The position numbers and the translations under genes were made by a program. Source: Synanceia verrucosa (lineage: Eukaryota; Chordata; Actinopteri; Perciformes; Synanceiidae). From it: a stretch of 64,000 nt of DNA. This document shows, piece after piece, positions 20,594 to 32,500 of the stretch. The notes beneath the pieces are model-generated. The model made no database searches, was not told the DNA's origin, and saw only the letters and a program-made list of their open reading frames with translations. The first letter of the stretch is position 1; every line of letters begins with the position of its first letter. The stretch covers positions 15,119,001 through 15,183,000 of the forward strand of contig CM056559.1 in the NCBI GenBank assembly GCA_029721515.1. The letters run 5' to 3'.

Positions 20594-20917
20594 ACTCATT
20601 TTAAGAGAGAAAAGTTCAGCAGTGTAATCCTGCAGCTAACCAGTCCATATTGCTCTGGTTCATCCGTCATATCCATCCCGCTCATGTACTAGCTGATCAC
20701 TTCATCCGCCATTGCCTCACTCCGCTATTGTCAGAAGCCGGTCTCCTGTACAAGCCACCAACCAGCAGCAACTCCTGGATTGGATCCCAGACTGACTGGA
20801 TTGGACTGACGGATGAACTGACTGACAGACAGGACCGTGACAGTGAGTACCTTTTCTTTTATATTTCAAAAGTGCTAGCAGCTGGACAGAACTCAACTGA
20901 ACGATTTTGGCTGTTCT
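20594..20917. other. no recognised feature
   Basis: No domain or terminal repeat. A short direct run of CTGAC/GACTG motifs near 20800-20840 may be a small cryptic repeat. Confidence 0.4.
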
Positions 20918-21219
20918 GGGGTGCATTTCCCAAAACGTTTGTTGCTAACTTCCTGAGCTACTTCCTAAGTTCAAACAATGGATCTACGACGCAAGTGTTT
21001 CCCAACAGCATCGCCCGAACGAAGCAACTTCCGATATTTACAACTAACATAGTCCGATGATGATGCAAGTTCAAACTGACATCATTCCAACTTACATAGT
21101 ACGACAATAGTTGGAGATTTTTGGGAAACAGTCGGAAAGGGGCAGTTTGGTCTTTCGGAAGTACTACGTACTACCGTGGTTTCATGCTAACTTCCGTCGC
21201 TGTTTGGGAAATGCACCCC
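20918..21219. mobile_element. 302-bp MITE with perfect 17-bp TIRs
   Basis: GGGGTGCATTTCCCAAA at 20918-20934 is exactly complementary to 21203-21219. Weaker complementarity (TGCTAACTTCC repeats near both ends) extends inward. The terminus resembles a widespread teleost MITE type. No clear target duplication is visible next to the GGGG ends, and no protein is encoded. Confidence 0.82.
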
Positions 21220-21599
21220 TGGACCTGAGAAAGTGAACTGATTTTTTTTTCTCCCTTCCTTTTGTAATTTTTTGAGAAATGGTTCTTGCGTGCAAAAAAT
21301 GCTTGCATTTGTTGCAATATGATTTTGCCCTGACTTGCCTTGAGTGTGTTCTTTATTCTGTGTTTAGTGTGCAGTGTGTTTGTATATGTTCACCGGCATC
21401 CTTTGTGTGAGTTTGAGGAAAAAACAGACAAGCCAAACCTAAATAATCCAAAACAAACAACCAAACAAATGCAAAACAACAACAAAAAACTACTAAAATG
21501 ACTGACTTACACAGTTTGACACAATGCCAGATGAGAGACCTGGCTGTCACCCCTCAAAAAATAATAAAATAATAATTAAAATAACACAAAACTAAAGTC

Positions 21600-21810
21600 C
21601 CTCGACTCAAACTGTCACAATCTGTCTCCTTACTTGTTAAATCATTGTTGAAAATTATTGTGAGAAATGATTAACATGATTAGCATCTTCACATAGATGA
21701 ATATCATTAATTATTAATAATGTCATATAATGTGTATCAAACTGGTAGCCCTCCGTATTAATCGGTACCCAAGAAGTAGCCCTCAGTTTCAAAAAGGTTG
21801 GTGACCCCTG
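21600..21810 (-). mobile_element. one end of a hAT-type element
   Basis: Read on the minus strand from 21810 the sequence starts CAGGGGTCACCAACCTTTTTG followed by GAAACTGAGGGCTACTTC and GGGCTACCAGTTTGATACAC, an arrangement I recognise as the terminus of a common vertebrate hAT-derived repeat (CAGGGG is a typical hAT end). The opposite end is not evident, so it is a fragment. Confidence 0.65.
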
Positions 21811-21928
21811 TTTTAGATGGTCTTAGCTGGTTGATGGTCAGAGCTGCCAAGCGTCATGCTTTGAGTGTGACTGTCATGCAATTTGACCCATTCTCACACC
21901 ACACGCTAAACTCAATATGCTATATTTA

Positions 21929-22474
21929 CACTGGCTGGCCCAAAAAAAATTGCCACCAAAAAAAAAGGTCACACACTGTAATATTTCATTGGACTGCCTT
22001 TAGCTTTGATTACGGCATGCATTCGCTGTGGCATTGTTTCGATAAGCTTCTGCAATGTCACCAGATTTATTTCCATTCAGTGTTACATTCATTTTTCACC
22101 AAGATCTTGCATTGATGATGGTAGAGTCTGATCGCTGTGCAAAGCCTTCTCCAGCACATACCAAAGATTCTCAATGGGGTTAAGGTCTGGACTCTGTGGT
22201 GTGTGAAAATGATGTCTCATGGTCCCTAAACGACTCTTTTACAATTTGAGCTCGATGAATCCTGGCATTGTCATCTTGGAATATGCCCGTGCCATCAGGG
22301 AAGAAAAAAAAAATCCACTGATGGAATAACCTGGTCATTCAGTATATTCAGGTAGTCAGCTGACCTCATTCTTTGAGCACGTACTGTTGCTCAACCTGCA
22401 GTAATTATCCAATAGGAGACTCCTATTTGCTTAGTTAAATCCAGGTGGCAACTTTTTTTTTTGGCTGGGCAGTG
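21929..22474 (-). mobile_element. deleted Tc1-like transposon, 546 bp
   Basis: Ends CACTGGCTGGCCCAAAAA (left) and the complement of CACTGCCCAGCCAAAAAA (right) are inverted repeats, each bordered by TA (21927-21928 and 22475-22476). Usual Tc1 elements are 1.2-1.7 kb, so roughly two thirds is missing. What remains keeps both termini and could in principle still be mobilised by a compatible transposase. Confidence 0.88.
22110..22300 (-). pseudogene. Tc1 transposase C-terminal remnant
   Basis: Minus-strand reading gives the second aspartate block FQDDNARIHRAQIVKE (about 22285-22235) and, after a short frame change, SPDLNPIENLWYVLEKALH (about 22200-22145) with the catalytic glutamate. The N-terminal DNA-binding domain and first aspartate are absent because of the internal deletion. 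Confidence 0.82.
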
Positions 22475-23214
22475 TATTTTTTTCACGATAATAAACTTTG
22501 GTCCTCGCAGCTTGCTGTAGTTCGAGTAATTCTGATTGACTGACAGAGATCCCAAACGAATCCATCAGTCCTTTGTGCCTAAATCTAACCAACCACGGAA
22601 GGCACCAGGCAATATAAACCAATCAGAAGGAACGTAAGATGGGTCTTGGCGTCTCTAACTTTGACACACAACAGCGCATGCTAGAAGACGGACGGTAGGT
22701 AACTACCCAATTTTGTTAACTGTTGATTCACTGTTTCTCCTTGAGTTTCCTAGTTAATATATGCTGTTTTAAGGCTGCTATAAGTCTGTCATTGTCCTGT
22801 ATTTGTTGCAGAGCTGTGTAAAATTTATTTTCCTCAGTTCACACTTGATAAAGAGACTCTAACGTTAGTGTGTGTGTGTGTGTTTGTGTGTTTGTGTGTG
22901 TGTCAGAGTTAGACTTGTAAATATCAATTTAGACCCCCCCCTAAATTAGTGTTTCTTGAAATTCTAAATTTCAAGCCTTGACATTTAGAATTTTGGACAG
23001 TGATGGAGAGTTGGTTGAAATGAAATATTGAAAAACAACTGTATTTTGTCAAAATTCATTCATTTCTAATTTCTTGCTAATTAAGACTAGCATCAGGAGA
23101 CCACAGGGCATGGAGGTGAGGACATCAGTCATAAGGTATAATTACTGTTAAAACAGGTCAAATCAATGTTGAAAAAGGCCAAATTTTTTGGGGGCCAAAC
23201 GCATCTTGGCAGAT
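22475..23214. other. no gene; (TG)n microsatellite at 22869-22905
   Basis: The only clear feature is the TG run with occasional TTTG interruptions. AACCAATCAG (22617-22626) is a CCAAT-type motif but no transcription unit is recognisable. Confidence 0.5.
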
Positions 23215-23560
23215 CACCTTATTAGTTTACACCATCCTGACCAGCCAAGACCAACTAAGACCACCCTGATTAGCAAAGACCAGCTTGACCAGCTAAGACC
23301 AGCCCGACTAGCTAAGACCCACTTGACCTGCTCAGACCAGCCTGACCAGCTAAGACCAGCCCAACAAGCTAAGACCAGCTTGACCAGCTAAGACCAGCCC
23401 GACCAGTTAAGATCAGCCTGACCAGTTAAAACCAGCCCGACCAACTAAGACCAGCTTGACCAGCTAAGACCAGCCTGACCACCTAAGACCAGCCCGACCA
23501 GTTAAGACCAGCCTGATTTGACCAGCTAAGACCAGCTGACCAGCTAAGCTGACCAAAACC
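23215..23560. repeat. 20-bp-period minisatellite (CTAAGACCAGCCTGACCAG)
   Basis: About 16 imperfect units of roughly 20 bp with consensus CTAAGACCAGCCTGACCAG alternate between GCCTGACCAG, GCCCGACCAG and GCTTGACCAG variants. Units near the ends become degenerate and lead into an inverted version of the motif (AACTGGTCTAAGCTG at 23596-23610). There are no unique spacers, so it is not a CRISPR array. Confidence 0.9.
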
Positions 23561-23635
23561 TAGCTAAAATCATCAAATCAGCTAAAACCAGCTTAAACTG
23601 GTCTAAGCTGTTTTTAGTAGGGAAAGCAGTTGATT

Positions 23636-23935
23636 TTTTTTCTGTACTATTCCCCAGATTTGTGCCTCAAGACAATCCTGTCTCAGGGGTCTGCAGACAA
23701 TTCCATTGACTTCATGCTTGGTTTGTGCTCTGGCATGCACTGTCAACTGTGGGCCCTTATATAGGCAAGTGTGTGCCTTTCCAAATCATGTCCAGTCAAG
23801 CGAATTTACCACAGGTGGACTCCAATTAATCAGTAGGAACATCTCAAGGATGATCAGTGGAAACAGTAATCACCTGAGCTAAATTTTGCGCTTCATGTCA
23901 AATGCTGGAAATACTTAGGTACATATGAAATAATA
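23636..23935 (-). mobile_element. Tc1-like fragment, 5' end and start of transposase
   Basis: This matches 52985-53560 of the better preserved element at 52100-53580 (with that copy's SINE removed), sharing TCCCCAGATTTGTGCCT, CTGACATGCACTGTCAA-like and ATCTCAAGGATGATCA motifs. The minus strand encodes the first 35 or so residues of the transposase with stops, and the 5' untranslated region up to the terminal repeat region (AAATACTTAGGTACATATG). The remainder is missing where it meets the minisatellite. Confidence 0.85.
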
Positions 23936-26900
23936 TGTACATCAGTATTTACAGCATTTGCCTCCTATCTAATTTGAATAGGGATTGGCTAAATGACATA
24001 CTGAGCAGGACATTATGCATATTTAATAAGGCAGACTTGAGATGACCAGGTTTGACCAACATTCAGTGTTTCAAACTGAAATATTTTGCATGTATGTCTG
24101 TCATGCTGGATTTCCTAATTGTTCTACTTGTGTAAATCCATCTTAGGAACAGTTTGTTACTACAAGAAAAGGATGATTCTGCAAGATGACATTCTGTACT
24201 TAAAGAAAATGTTGAAATGTCAGCAAGAGTTTAAGATATAGCTATAGTGCTGAATCATTTGCTATAAGAGTATGAGTATGGATGTTGTTTGGATGTGGAG
24301 AAGCTATTTATCTGTGGTGGCCCAAACCTTGCTCTGTTTTTACAGTACAAAAATGTGTCTGCTTGACTCACTGTTGACTCTCCTTGCTTCAAAGGTGTAT
24401 TTTTTTGGAAATTTGAAATCAGTGTTAGGGATTAGAATATGATTATGAATATTTCTTTTTCACTCTGCAAGTGATGAGTGGATCTTAACAGGATGTAACA
24501 GGAGCATTCACCTGGAAAATTAGGAATTAGTAAACAAACATCTGCTATTTCCTATCTTTAAGGGCAGATTATAACCACGTCTTAATGCTTTATTTTTGTT
24601 GAAGCATCCATCTTCACATCCCTGTAGGGCACTTGCCTTCCTGATTGATTCAATAACATCTTTAATTCAAGGTAAACTTGGTTGATTACACTGCTATTCT
24701 ACAATCATTCTCTCTTTGAAAACAAATTTCTGTGCTCTTTTTCCCATCGGCCTCTCCAAGAAAGAGTCTACTTGAGTCATTACAAAGAGCAGCCATTCAA
24801 TGTGAAAACCTCCTGAAAATGTTTTTTTTTTATTTGATCTTGTCAATAAATGGAGGGATATATAGATAAAAAAGTATGTGCTGTCCTCTCTTCAACCCTC
24901 ACTACTCTCCGTTCAGTGCATTGCTTTTGCCAAGCGCCTTAGCTTCGAGCTGCTCTCTTTTCAATACTGCTGATTAAAAATGTCTGATGCATCAACACGA
25001 CTAAGCTGATTACAGATTTAGTTTCCCTGAGCAAAGGTTTCCAAAGATGACTGGGGAAAAGTGGGAAAGAAGTGAGGAATAATAGAACACAGAGTCAAAG
25101 AGACTCAATTGCACTGAGAGTCTAATTTTTGAAAGTATATGTGACTGTGGGAGCATGCTCTTCTGTAGCTGGGTGAATTGCTTTGAGTGTGACTGAATAT
25201 GTGTGTGTGTGTGTGTGTGTGTGTAATTTTAAAAAGCAAACCTCTTCAGAAAGAAGAGGTGAAGGGAGATTGTGTGTGTGCAGTGGCTGTTTGCTGGAGT
25301 ATCCAGTCATTGGAACCCTTTTCTGGGATGAAGGGACCACAGACATGACTCACATTGATCATGTTTTTTTACTCTTCTTGTGACATCCATATCTTTCAAA
25401 TATGCACTCTCCTCTCTTTCCGGCTTTCTCTTACACACCTGAGCCATCTGGCTTGATTCTTCTGTTATCCCTGTAGCCCAAATCTGTATTTTTAAGGCTT
25501 GATGCGCCAACAGAGGCACATCAGTAATATTGGCCAGATCATAAACTTGCCGCTCTCCTGGTTTTATAACAACTGCCTTTTGTGGCTCTTCTTAAAAGAC
25601 TGTCATGCTTTCGTTGTTCACAATTTGTCACACACCTCTGGCCTCTGGCTAAAGAGGTTTATAGCAGTATGCATCAGTAAGCTCTGCCCTGAAGCTGCAT
25701 GCAGCCCAATGCTCACTCCACACTGCAGAGGACAGATATCTGATGGAAAATGATTTGGGAAATAATGTGACCTGTTCTAGCACATACCTGCCTCCAAACT
25801 GGATTGATGGAACAACACTCTTTTGCAAGCAAATATGAATTCTAACTGTTAGTTAGAAATTTTAGTCTAAAATATTAGTACTGGAATTGTAAAATACAGC
25901 ACATTCTGGACAGATTTTGTGTTTTACCAGCAGTCACAAATCATCTGTTACCAGCTGTTACCCCTCCCCGAGCATGACATTTTGGCATGTGACAGGCTTT
26001 GTTTCCTGAATTTGACTTGGTATTGTAGACAACCCCTAGCAATAACAAAGATGACATCCATGCTATTGTTACAAAACACATCTGCATGCCAAAGTCAGTC
26101 TACCATGCAGTTTAATATCTTGAGGCTATAACGTCGGCATGGGATCACATACTCAATCACAGTCATTTCTGCCTTGTTTGACTGCTGCTTTGTCCATGTA
26201 ATAAAAAAAAGTTGTGGGAAGAATGTGTATGAAAAGTAAATATTTTATTGTGCCTAAAGCAGTGAAGATTATCAAAACCAAGAAAATGATGGTTTGTGCA
26301 ATACAAAAGACAACAACAGAGAGTTCAAATGTTGTCTGTTGTACCGAATACATAAAGAATTCCTCGAATTATGGCCTGTTTTTGTTTTGAGAGCTTCTAC
26401 TGTGTTGGATTTGGTTATGGCCTCACAAAAATGTGACAGCTGCATTAGCTCAGAAATGTGAGTTGTCCATATCTTAAGAAAGCCATTCCCTAAAATGTGA
26501 AAAGGGTTCAGGTATTTGAAATAACATTAATTGCTTTTGGTTGTGTACATACCAGTAATAGCTTTATGTGTTTGAGCAAACAAGGTGTACATTGCATCTT
26601 CTTCTTTACTTCTCTTTGTTGTTTCCAACATGTCAATACATCTTTATCTCTGTCATTGAGTAAATTGTTTCTCTTTTTTGTTTTGGCTTTATTGCTATAG
26701 TTTTAGCTTTATATTTCTTTTTTTTAGTTTGGTGCACAAGCCTGCCATTTATAAGAAGCCTCCATTGCAACAATTAAAATATGTTACCTCCTGAAGCCTG
26801 TAGTTCACTAATGGCACTAAGCTCCAAAGAATGATGGAAATTCCATCTCTTCCTGAGGAACATGGCATGATCAGATTACATTGTAAAACAAAGCAGTACA

Positions 26901-27934
26901 GCTGTCAGCCATAGTGATGAGACTGAACATGCATAATCTGCATCCAGCTATTGTAAATTTACAATTAAATAATTGTCTCCATTTTATGGACAAAGGATTT
27001 ACCTCACCGTCTCTTTTCATCTGTGTACAAAAGAAAAGAGCAGAAGGGTGACACTGACAATGAAAATGTTTGGCCCTACAGTATGGTTGGTAAAACATGA
27101 GTCATCAGCATGATGCAACTGTGCATTTTTCACACAAGATGAAGAAATGTGTGCTTTTGTTAATTTCATTGTTATCTATAAAACAATTTAATCAAACACA
27201 TTGTTCTGTCAAGAGAACATGCTGAACTAAAATGTGAATCTTAGTCACCCAACACTTCCAGCCATTAAATGAAGAAAATGTCATAATGTTCAGTGCACAG
27301 TGCAGTCAATAAGGTTCAGGTTTATTATTTGAATTTGTATGCCAGTTGTAATACAAATGCAAAACACATTCTGAATACAGTCTACAATGAAATACATACT
27401 GAATGAGAAGAGGGACGCTCAATGGGTAACTTATCATATAGAATGTGTGCATGCATGTATGCGTAAGTATGCATATACCTGTACATTGGACAATTGAGTG
27501 GAGGGAGGATAGAGGGAAAGAAACAAACAGTAATCACAAACTGCCACAGGCACTTACCCATGGACCATCTCTACAGAATTTCACAGACACACACCATATG
27601 CGTACTATATATACACTTACACACACGGAGACACTTGGTTTTAAACAAGCACACACTCTGTACTGAGTCCTCAGCTGGACACATTAGGCTTTATCAAAAG
27701 AAGAACAGCCCATTTATTTTCAATCTACTTGTGAGATCAATAGGTAAACTGCTGTCTGGTAAAATTGTTTACCTTGCTTCCTCGGGCCCTCCACTTCGCT
27801 ACTAGTTTCACATTCAACACTGATGAGTCCTATGTGGAACAGGGACCATCTGCAATAATCAGTGGAAGACAATGGGTGACAGGGTGAAACAGGAGGAGGG
27901 GCTGAGATAAAGAACAACGGTACTACTAAAGAGG
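23936..27934. other. no recognised gene; apparently unique DNA
   Basis: About 4 kb without recognisable coding exons, TE domains or terminal repeats. A (GT)n run occurs at 25199-25226 and a weak CA/CACA-rich stretch near 27580-27660. All frames are short and show no family resemblance. Exons too small or diverged to see by eye cannot be excluded. Confidence 0.5.
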
Positions 27935-28150
27935 AAAAGAAAAACTAGCAAAGCACTCACAGAGCACAGACTTCCACCAAGGCAGCATTCTGAGAGAGTG
28001 TATACTCCTGCAAGTCCACAATGCCTAAGAGTGAATGTGTTGATTTTGACGCACCTTGAAACCCACATTTAATGTTTGTATTCCCATTTATATCATGTAC
28101 TTTTTTTTTTTTATTTTTTCTCTATTTCATATTTTGTCACATTTAAATTT

Positions 28151-28999
28151 GCAGCACAGTGGTGTAGCGGTTAGCACTGTTGCCTCCCAGCCAGAAGGTA
28201 CTGGGTTCGTTTATCGGCCTGGGGCCTTTCTGTGTGGAGTTTGCATGTTCTCCTCGTGTCTGTGTGGGTTCTCTCCAGGTACACCGGCTTCCTCCCACCA
28301 TCAAAAAACATGCATGGGGATTGGGTTAACTGGCTAATTTAAATTGCCCGTGGGTATGAGTGGTTGTCTGTCTCTGTGTGCCCTGCGATGAACTGGCGAC
28401 ATGTCCTAAGACATCCTTATCCCTAAAGGCGCTTTTCCACAGACGCGGTACGGTACGGCACTACACGGTTGTGGAGCATTTCCACTAGTACCTGGTACCT
28501 GGTACAAGGTACTTTTTTCGTACCTCCTCAGCCCTGGTTCCAAGCAAGCCGAAGTGATACTAAAACGCGAGGTCAGCCGACTGCCTTCCACTGATTGGCC
28601 AACGAGTGTCGTCATTGGAAGCGTCATTGGATGCGGGACGTCCGATTGGACTGTAAAAAGCCAAACACAACTCAACTCCGCCATTTTTAAAACCGGCAAC
28701 TGCTTCGCTATTTTTACACTTCCTGGAGTCTTCTCTGTCTCTTTTCTTTCGCTTTGTGCATAACAAAAAGTCACAGAGAGAGCAAAAAATACATGATCAC
28801 TTCCTTGTCCTTCATTGTTTGTGTTGTTGTTCTCCTTCTTCTTCCCGGTTTTCTGTGTCGCATGCAAATGAAGGGCAGTTTCGCGCTGCCGTATGACGAC
28901 CCCGCCCATGCCGAGGAGGTACTCAGTTGTAATGGAAAAGCAACAAAATAGGGCCGTGCCGTTACTGTGTAGTGGAAATATAAGACAGCTGGGATAGGC
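28151..28999 (+). mobile_element. tRNA-like SINE copy B, split by a MITE
   Basis: SINE sequence from GCAGCACAGTGGTGTAGCGG to ...CTGGCGACATGTCCTAAGACA (28413), resuming with AAGACAGCTGGGATAGGCT (28982-29000). The B-box region is degenerate. The tail beyond GGATAGGCT is missing. It was inserted into repeat R. Confidence 0.88.
28414..28979. mobile_element. 566-bp MITE in SINE B with 8-bp (7 exact) target duplication
   Basis: The SINE sequence (C/A)TAAGACA is duplicated on both sides (28406-28413 and 28980-28987), which brackets the insertion precisely and points to a hAT-like mechanism. Near the left end GCTTTTCCACAGACGCGGTACG is partly complementary to GGCCGTGCCGTTACTGTGTAGTGGAAA at the right. 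GGTACC-rich motifs (TACCTGGTACCTGGTAC) lie near 28484-28510. It encodes no recognisable protein; one frame of 65 codons is probably accidental. Confidence 0.78.
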
Positions 29000-30086
29000 T
29001 TCTCCAGTAAAACTTAAATACAATTTGAGAATTCTTTTCTGGATATTTTGAAACCAGTTGTATTGCTCTAGCTCCTTCCTACATGAAGTTATGGTTAAAA
29101 ACACATATTTGACCAAACTGAATTGGTGACTTCTGGATTCCTATATTAGTTGACATACCAAATTAGGTGATGATTGGCTGAAAGTTGTACACCCTAGAGT
29201 GTTCAGAAATATGCAAAATCTCCCTTACCCCTTTCGAAAGAAAAATACACTGCAGTATATTGGAAAATGTCATGCAATATGTTAGGCAATATATTCCCAT
29301 ATATGATATTTAGTATTTATATTTTCCAATATATTGCAATATATTCATAGAAAATATATGGGTATATATTGATACATATAAAAATTACATTGCAGTCAAG
29401 ACCAAAAAGAGCACTATATAGTTTTTACATGTAATTGTGTTCTATATATGCTCCAATATGCATACTTCATACAGAAATGTATTGTGGAAATATTGATATA
29501 TTATGTTGTACCATGTCCATTCTGGATGCTCCCTTCCGGGGTCGGCGGATGATCCACACATTTCCATTACACATATTGCAGTTAAATTTTCAATCCTCCA
29601 TACTGCATCTTGGAGGTATGCATGGATGGTACTATTTGACTGCATCTGCCAGAATGCTTAGCGCGACTGGCAGCAAAGGAGTTCGGCAATCATAGCACAA
29701 GGACCTCACGCTATGGATGTTACGGTTACCAGTGTAGTGGTAAACCCCGATAAAAATGTTGTCTATAACAATTACCATTTTAATTTCAAAATAAAATATT
29801 ATTGTGGTCGGTTACCGTGCCCGCAGTATACGCACCGTGAGCTTTTCCAGTGTCTCATCAGTCTGCTGAAATTGCTGCGCAGGCGCACTTTGTAGCTACA
29901 GCCTAATGTTTGAGAGACACTAATAAACGCATTTGCGAGGAAAACGATTTTGAAATGTATCCCCTGCCTTTCGCGTCCTGAGTGGAGGTGGCCACTTGAG
30001 AGTGGACCCTGCGCTGGAAGCGACCTCACAGTGGAGGTCTGCAGCCAGACCATCTTGTAATGTTTACACTTTCTGAAGCTGGACTC

Positions 30087-30288
30087 ATGGCCAAAGGAGG
30101 AGATGACAGCGCTCAGGACATCTATCAGCCTTCAAAGAGGACCAGAGGTCTGAAGAATGGGCGTATTTTAGGTATTTTAAGAATGCAGAGGGACAGTTGA
30201 AAAAGTGTGTGCTAAAGGCAACAATACTTTGAACCTCATGACTCACCTGCGTGACCGTCACACACAACTCTATAGCCAGTGCAAGGTA
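30087..30288 (+). pseudogene. BED-type zinc-finger exon with splice donor
   Basis: An ATG at 30087 opens MAKGGDDSAQDIYQPSKRT. One base out of phase the sequence then reads EEWAYFRYFKNAEGQLKKC (about 30152-30210), the aromatic-rich start of a BED finger with its cysteine. A further shift gives GNNTLNLMTHLRDRHTQLYS followed by QCK (30219-30287), with the two histidines of the C2H2 pair. A consensus splice donor, AG|GTAAGT, follows immediately. A BED finger would bind DNA at transposon ends. Two frame breaks, one of which removes the second cysteine region, indicate a dead copy. Confidence 0.78.
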
Positions 30289-30499
30289 AGTTAACGTTAT
30301 TTTTTTAATACATGATGTGGGGACTTCAGGTTGAGGGAGAATGCAATGATTCATCTGTCAATAATGTTAACATAAGCCCCATACCATAGTGCAGCCGGTT
30401 ATTAGCAGCTAATATTCTAAGCTAACCAGCTAAACTTTCATTAACAATGAGACGGTGAAATGAAGACGTGCCATTAATATATATATATATATATATATA

Positions 30500-32102
30500 C
30501 AGTCATGGAAAAAATTATTAGACCACCCTTGTTTTCTTCAATTTCTTGTTCATTCTAATATCTGGTACCACTAAACGTATAATACAATGAACACAACAAA
30601 AAATGCAGCTGGTCACATAATACTTTATGTCCTATTTGACATTCTTAAGCTTAATTGATTCCCAGGGTATATAAGAGGCCATTTCATGTCACAAGCAGCA
30701 CTGCACATGCAAAGGCCTAGAGTGGTTTCCTGCTTACATTCAAGCCGTAGCACAACTCAGAAGTTGTCAGCTCTCACATAATGCCTAAAACAAAAGAATT
30801 ATGTGAAGCAACAAAGGCAGCCATCTTGGCACTGCTGGAAATTGGCATGAGTGAGAGACAGGTAGCGAAAAACTGAAGATCTCCAAGACAGCCGTTCATT
30901 CCAACAAAAAAACAAGCTGAACATGGCACTACCAAATTGCTACCTGGCCGTGGCAGGAAACGCTCTTCTACCCCACGAGATGACCGTGCACTCATCCGCT
31001 CCTGTGTCAGGAATCGTTGTCAGACCTCCAGGGACCTTAAAAATGAGTGGGCACTGTCGAGAAATGTGACTTGCTCGGCAAGGACAGTTCGAAACCGACT
31101 TGTTGAAGCTGGTTTGAAGTCACACAGAGCACGCAAGAAGCCCTTCATCAATGAAAGGCAGAGGAAGGCCCGGTTACTCTTTGCTCGAGACCACAAGGAT
31201 TGGACTGTTGATGATTGGGCTAAGGTTCTCTTCAGTGATGAATCCAATTTTGAATTGATGCCCACTCCAGCCAACTTACTGGTTAGGAGGAAGCCTGGAG
31301 AAGCTTACAACCCAGACTGTCTTGCCCCTACAGTAAAACATGGGGTGGATCAGTCATGATCTGGGGTTGTTTCAGTCTGAGTGGAACAGGGCAAATGCAA
31401 TTGTGTGAAGGCCGAATGAACCAGGTCAAGTACAGGACTACCCTTGAAAACAGTCTTCTTCCATCAGCAGGAAAACTCTTTCCTGCCTCGAATGACTGGA
31501 TTTTCCAACAAGACAATGCCCTTGCCACACGGCAAGGTCAGTTAAAGCCTGGATGGAGAACCACAACATTCGCACCATGCCTTGGCCTGCTCAATCACCA
31601 GATCTTAATCCAATTGAAAACCTGTGGAAAATCATCAAACTCAAAATGGAGAACCACAAGCCCAAAAACAAAGAAAATTTGTTTGAATTTGTCCAACAGG
31701 AATGGGCTGCTGTGACAGCAGAACAATGTCAGAAGCTGGTGGAGAGCATGCCAAGACGCATGGCTGCAGTCATCAAAAACAATGGTTATGCAATCAAGTA
31801 TTAACTCTTGTGTGTATCATGTGTTTAAAGCAAACAGAAAAGAAAACATGGAATGCTTAAAAGTAGTGTTTTTGGCGGTACAAAGCCATAGCTATTGATG
31901 TAAGAATTTAAGTAATTTTGGTTATTATCAAGAAAACCACGGAAAATGAATAATCCTTAGTTCTTAAATTTAACTCTCATGAGCTATTTTTGTTGTTATC
32001 ATTATAATTGTCCAAACAAATGTACCTTTAGTTGAGCCAGGCATTAAAATTAACAAGAAATTGAAGAAAACAAGGGTGGTCTAATAATTTTTTCCATGAC
32101 TG
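30500..32102 (+). mobile_element. complete-length Tc1-like transposon, 1603 bp
   Basis: Inverted termini CAGTCATGGAAAAAATTATT and its complement at the other end are essentially perfect and extend for about 45 bp (through AGACCACCCTTGTTTTCTTC). TA dinucleotides flank both ends, and the element landed inside a (TA)n run (30479-30499 and 32103-32121). It carries one transposase gene on the plus strand. The near-perfect ends indicate relatively recent movement. Confidence 0.96.
30781..31804 (+). pseudogene. Tc1-like transposase, frameshifted
   Basis: ATG at 30781 starts MPKTKELCEATKAAILALLE, the first helix-turn-helix. A frameshift at about 30870 and another before 30930 precede the long frame GRGRKRSSTPRDDRALIRSC, which carries the second DNA-binding half and the first catalytic aspartate in VLFSDESNFEL (31229-31261). 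After another shift the second aspartate appears in WIFQQDNALATR (31498-31533), and a final frame carries WPAQSPDLNPIENLWKII (31582-31635) with the glutamate, ending at TAA 31802-31804. Full gene length is retained (about 340 codons) but at least four shifts disable it. Confidence 0.92.
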
Positions 32103-32139
32103 TATATATATATATATATATAGTAATTTATTTCACATA

Positions 32140-32500
32140 GGGCAGCACGGTGGTGCAGTGGTTAGCACTGTTGCCTCACAGCAAGAAGGTTCGAATCCTG
32201 GGCCCGGGGCCTTTCTGTGTGGAGTTCACGTTCTCCCCGTGTCTGCGTGGGTTCTCTCCGGGTACTCCGGCTTCCTCTCACCATCCAAAAACATGCCTGG
32301 GGATTAGGTTAATTGGCTAATTTAAACTGCCCGTAGGTGTGAATGTGAGTGTGAGTGGTTGTCTGTCTCTATGTGCCCTGCGATGAGGTGGCAACTTGTC
32401 CAGGGTCTCCTGCCTTCCGCCCTAAGACAGCTGGGATAGGCTCCAGCCCCCCCCCCAACGACCCTATCAGGATAAGCGGTAGATAATGGATGGATGGATA
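32140..32500 (+). mobile_element. tRNA-like SINE copy C, full length
   Basis: Starts GGGCAGCACGGTGGTGCAGTGG, with an A-box-like GGTGCAGTGGTTAGCAC, a clear B-box-like GGTTCGAATCC, the CCTAAGACAGCTGGGATAGG block and a GGATGGATGGATA tail. Only ATA is shared by the two flanks. It lies just inside the right end of the BED-type element. Confidence 0.92.

Noticed and set aside
22490..22700. Possible promoter with AACCAATCAG box
   Set aside because: A single CCAAT motif without any recognisable transcript start or downstream exon is insufficient.
23215..23560. CRISPR-like array
   Set aside because: Units follow each other without unique spacers, and the context is eukaryotic.
28754..28951. 65-codon frame with a hydrophobic N-terminus that could be a signal peptide
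   Set aside because: It lies entirely inside a MITE, lacks any family motif and is close to the length expected by chance.
32140..32210. Possible tRNA gene with A and B boxes
   Set aside because: The same sequence recurs nine times with a long non-tRNA body and GGAT tail, so it is a SINE head; no cloverleaf is evident.
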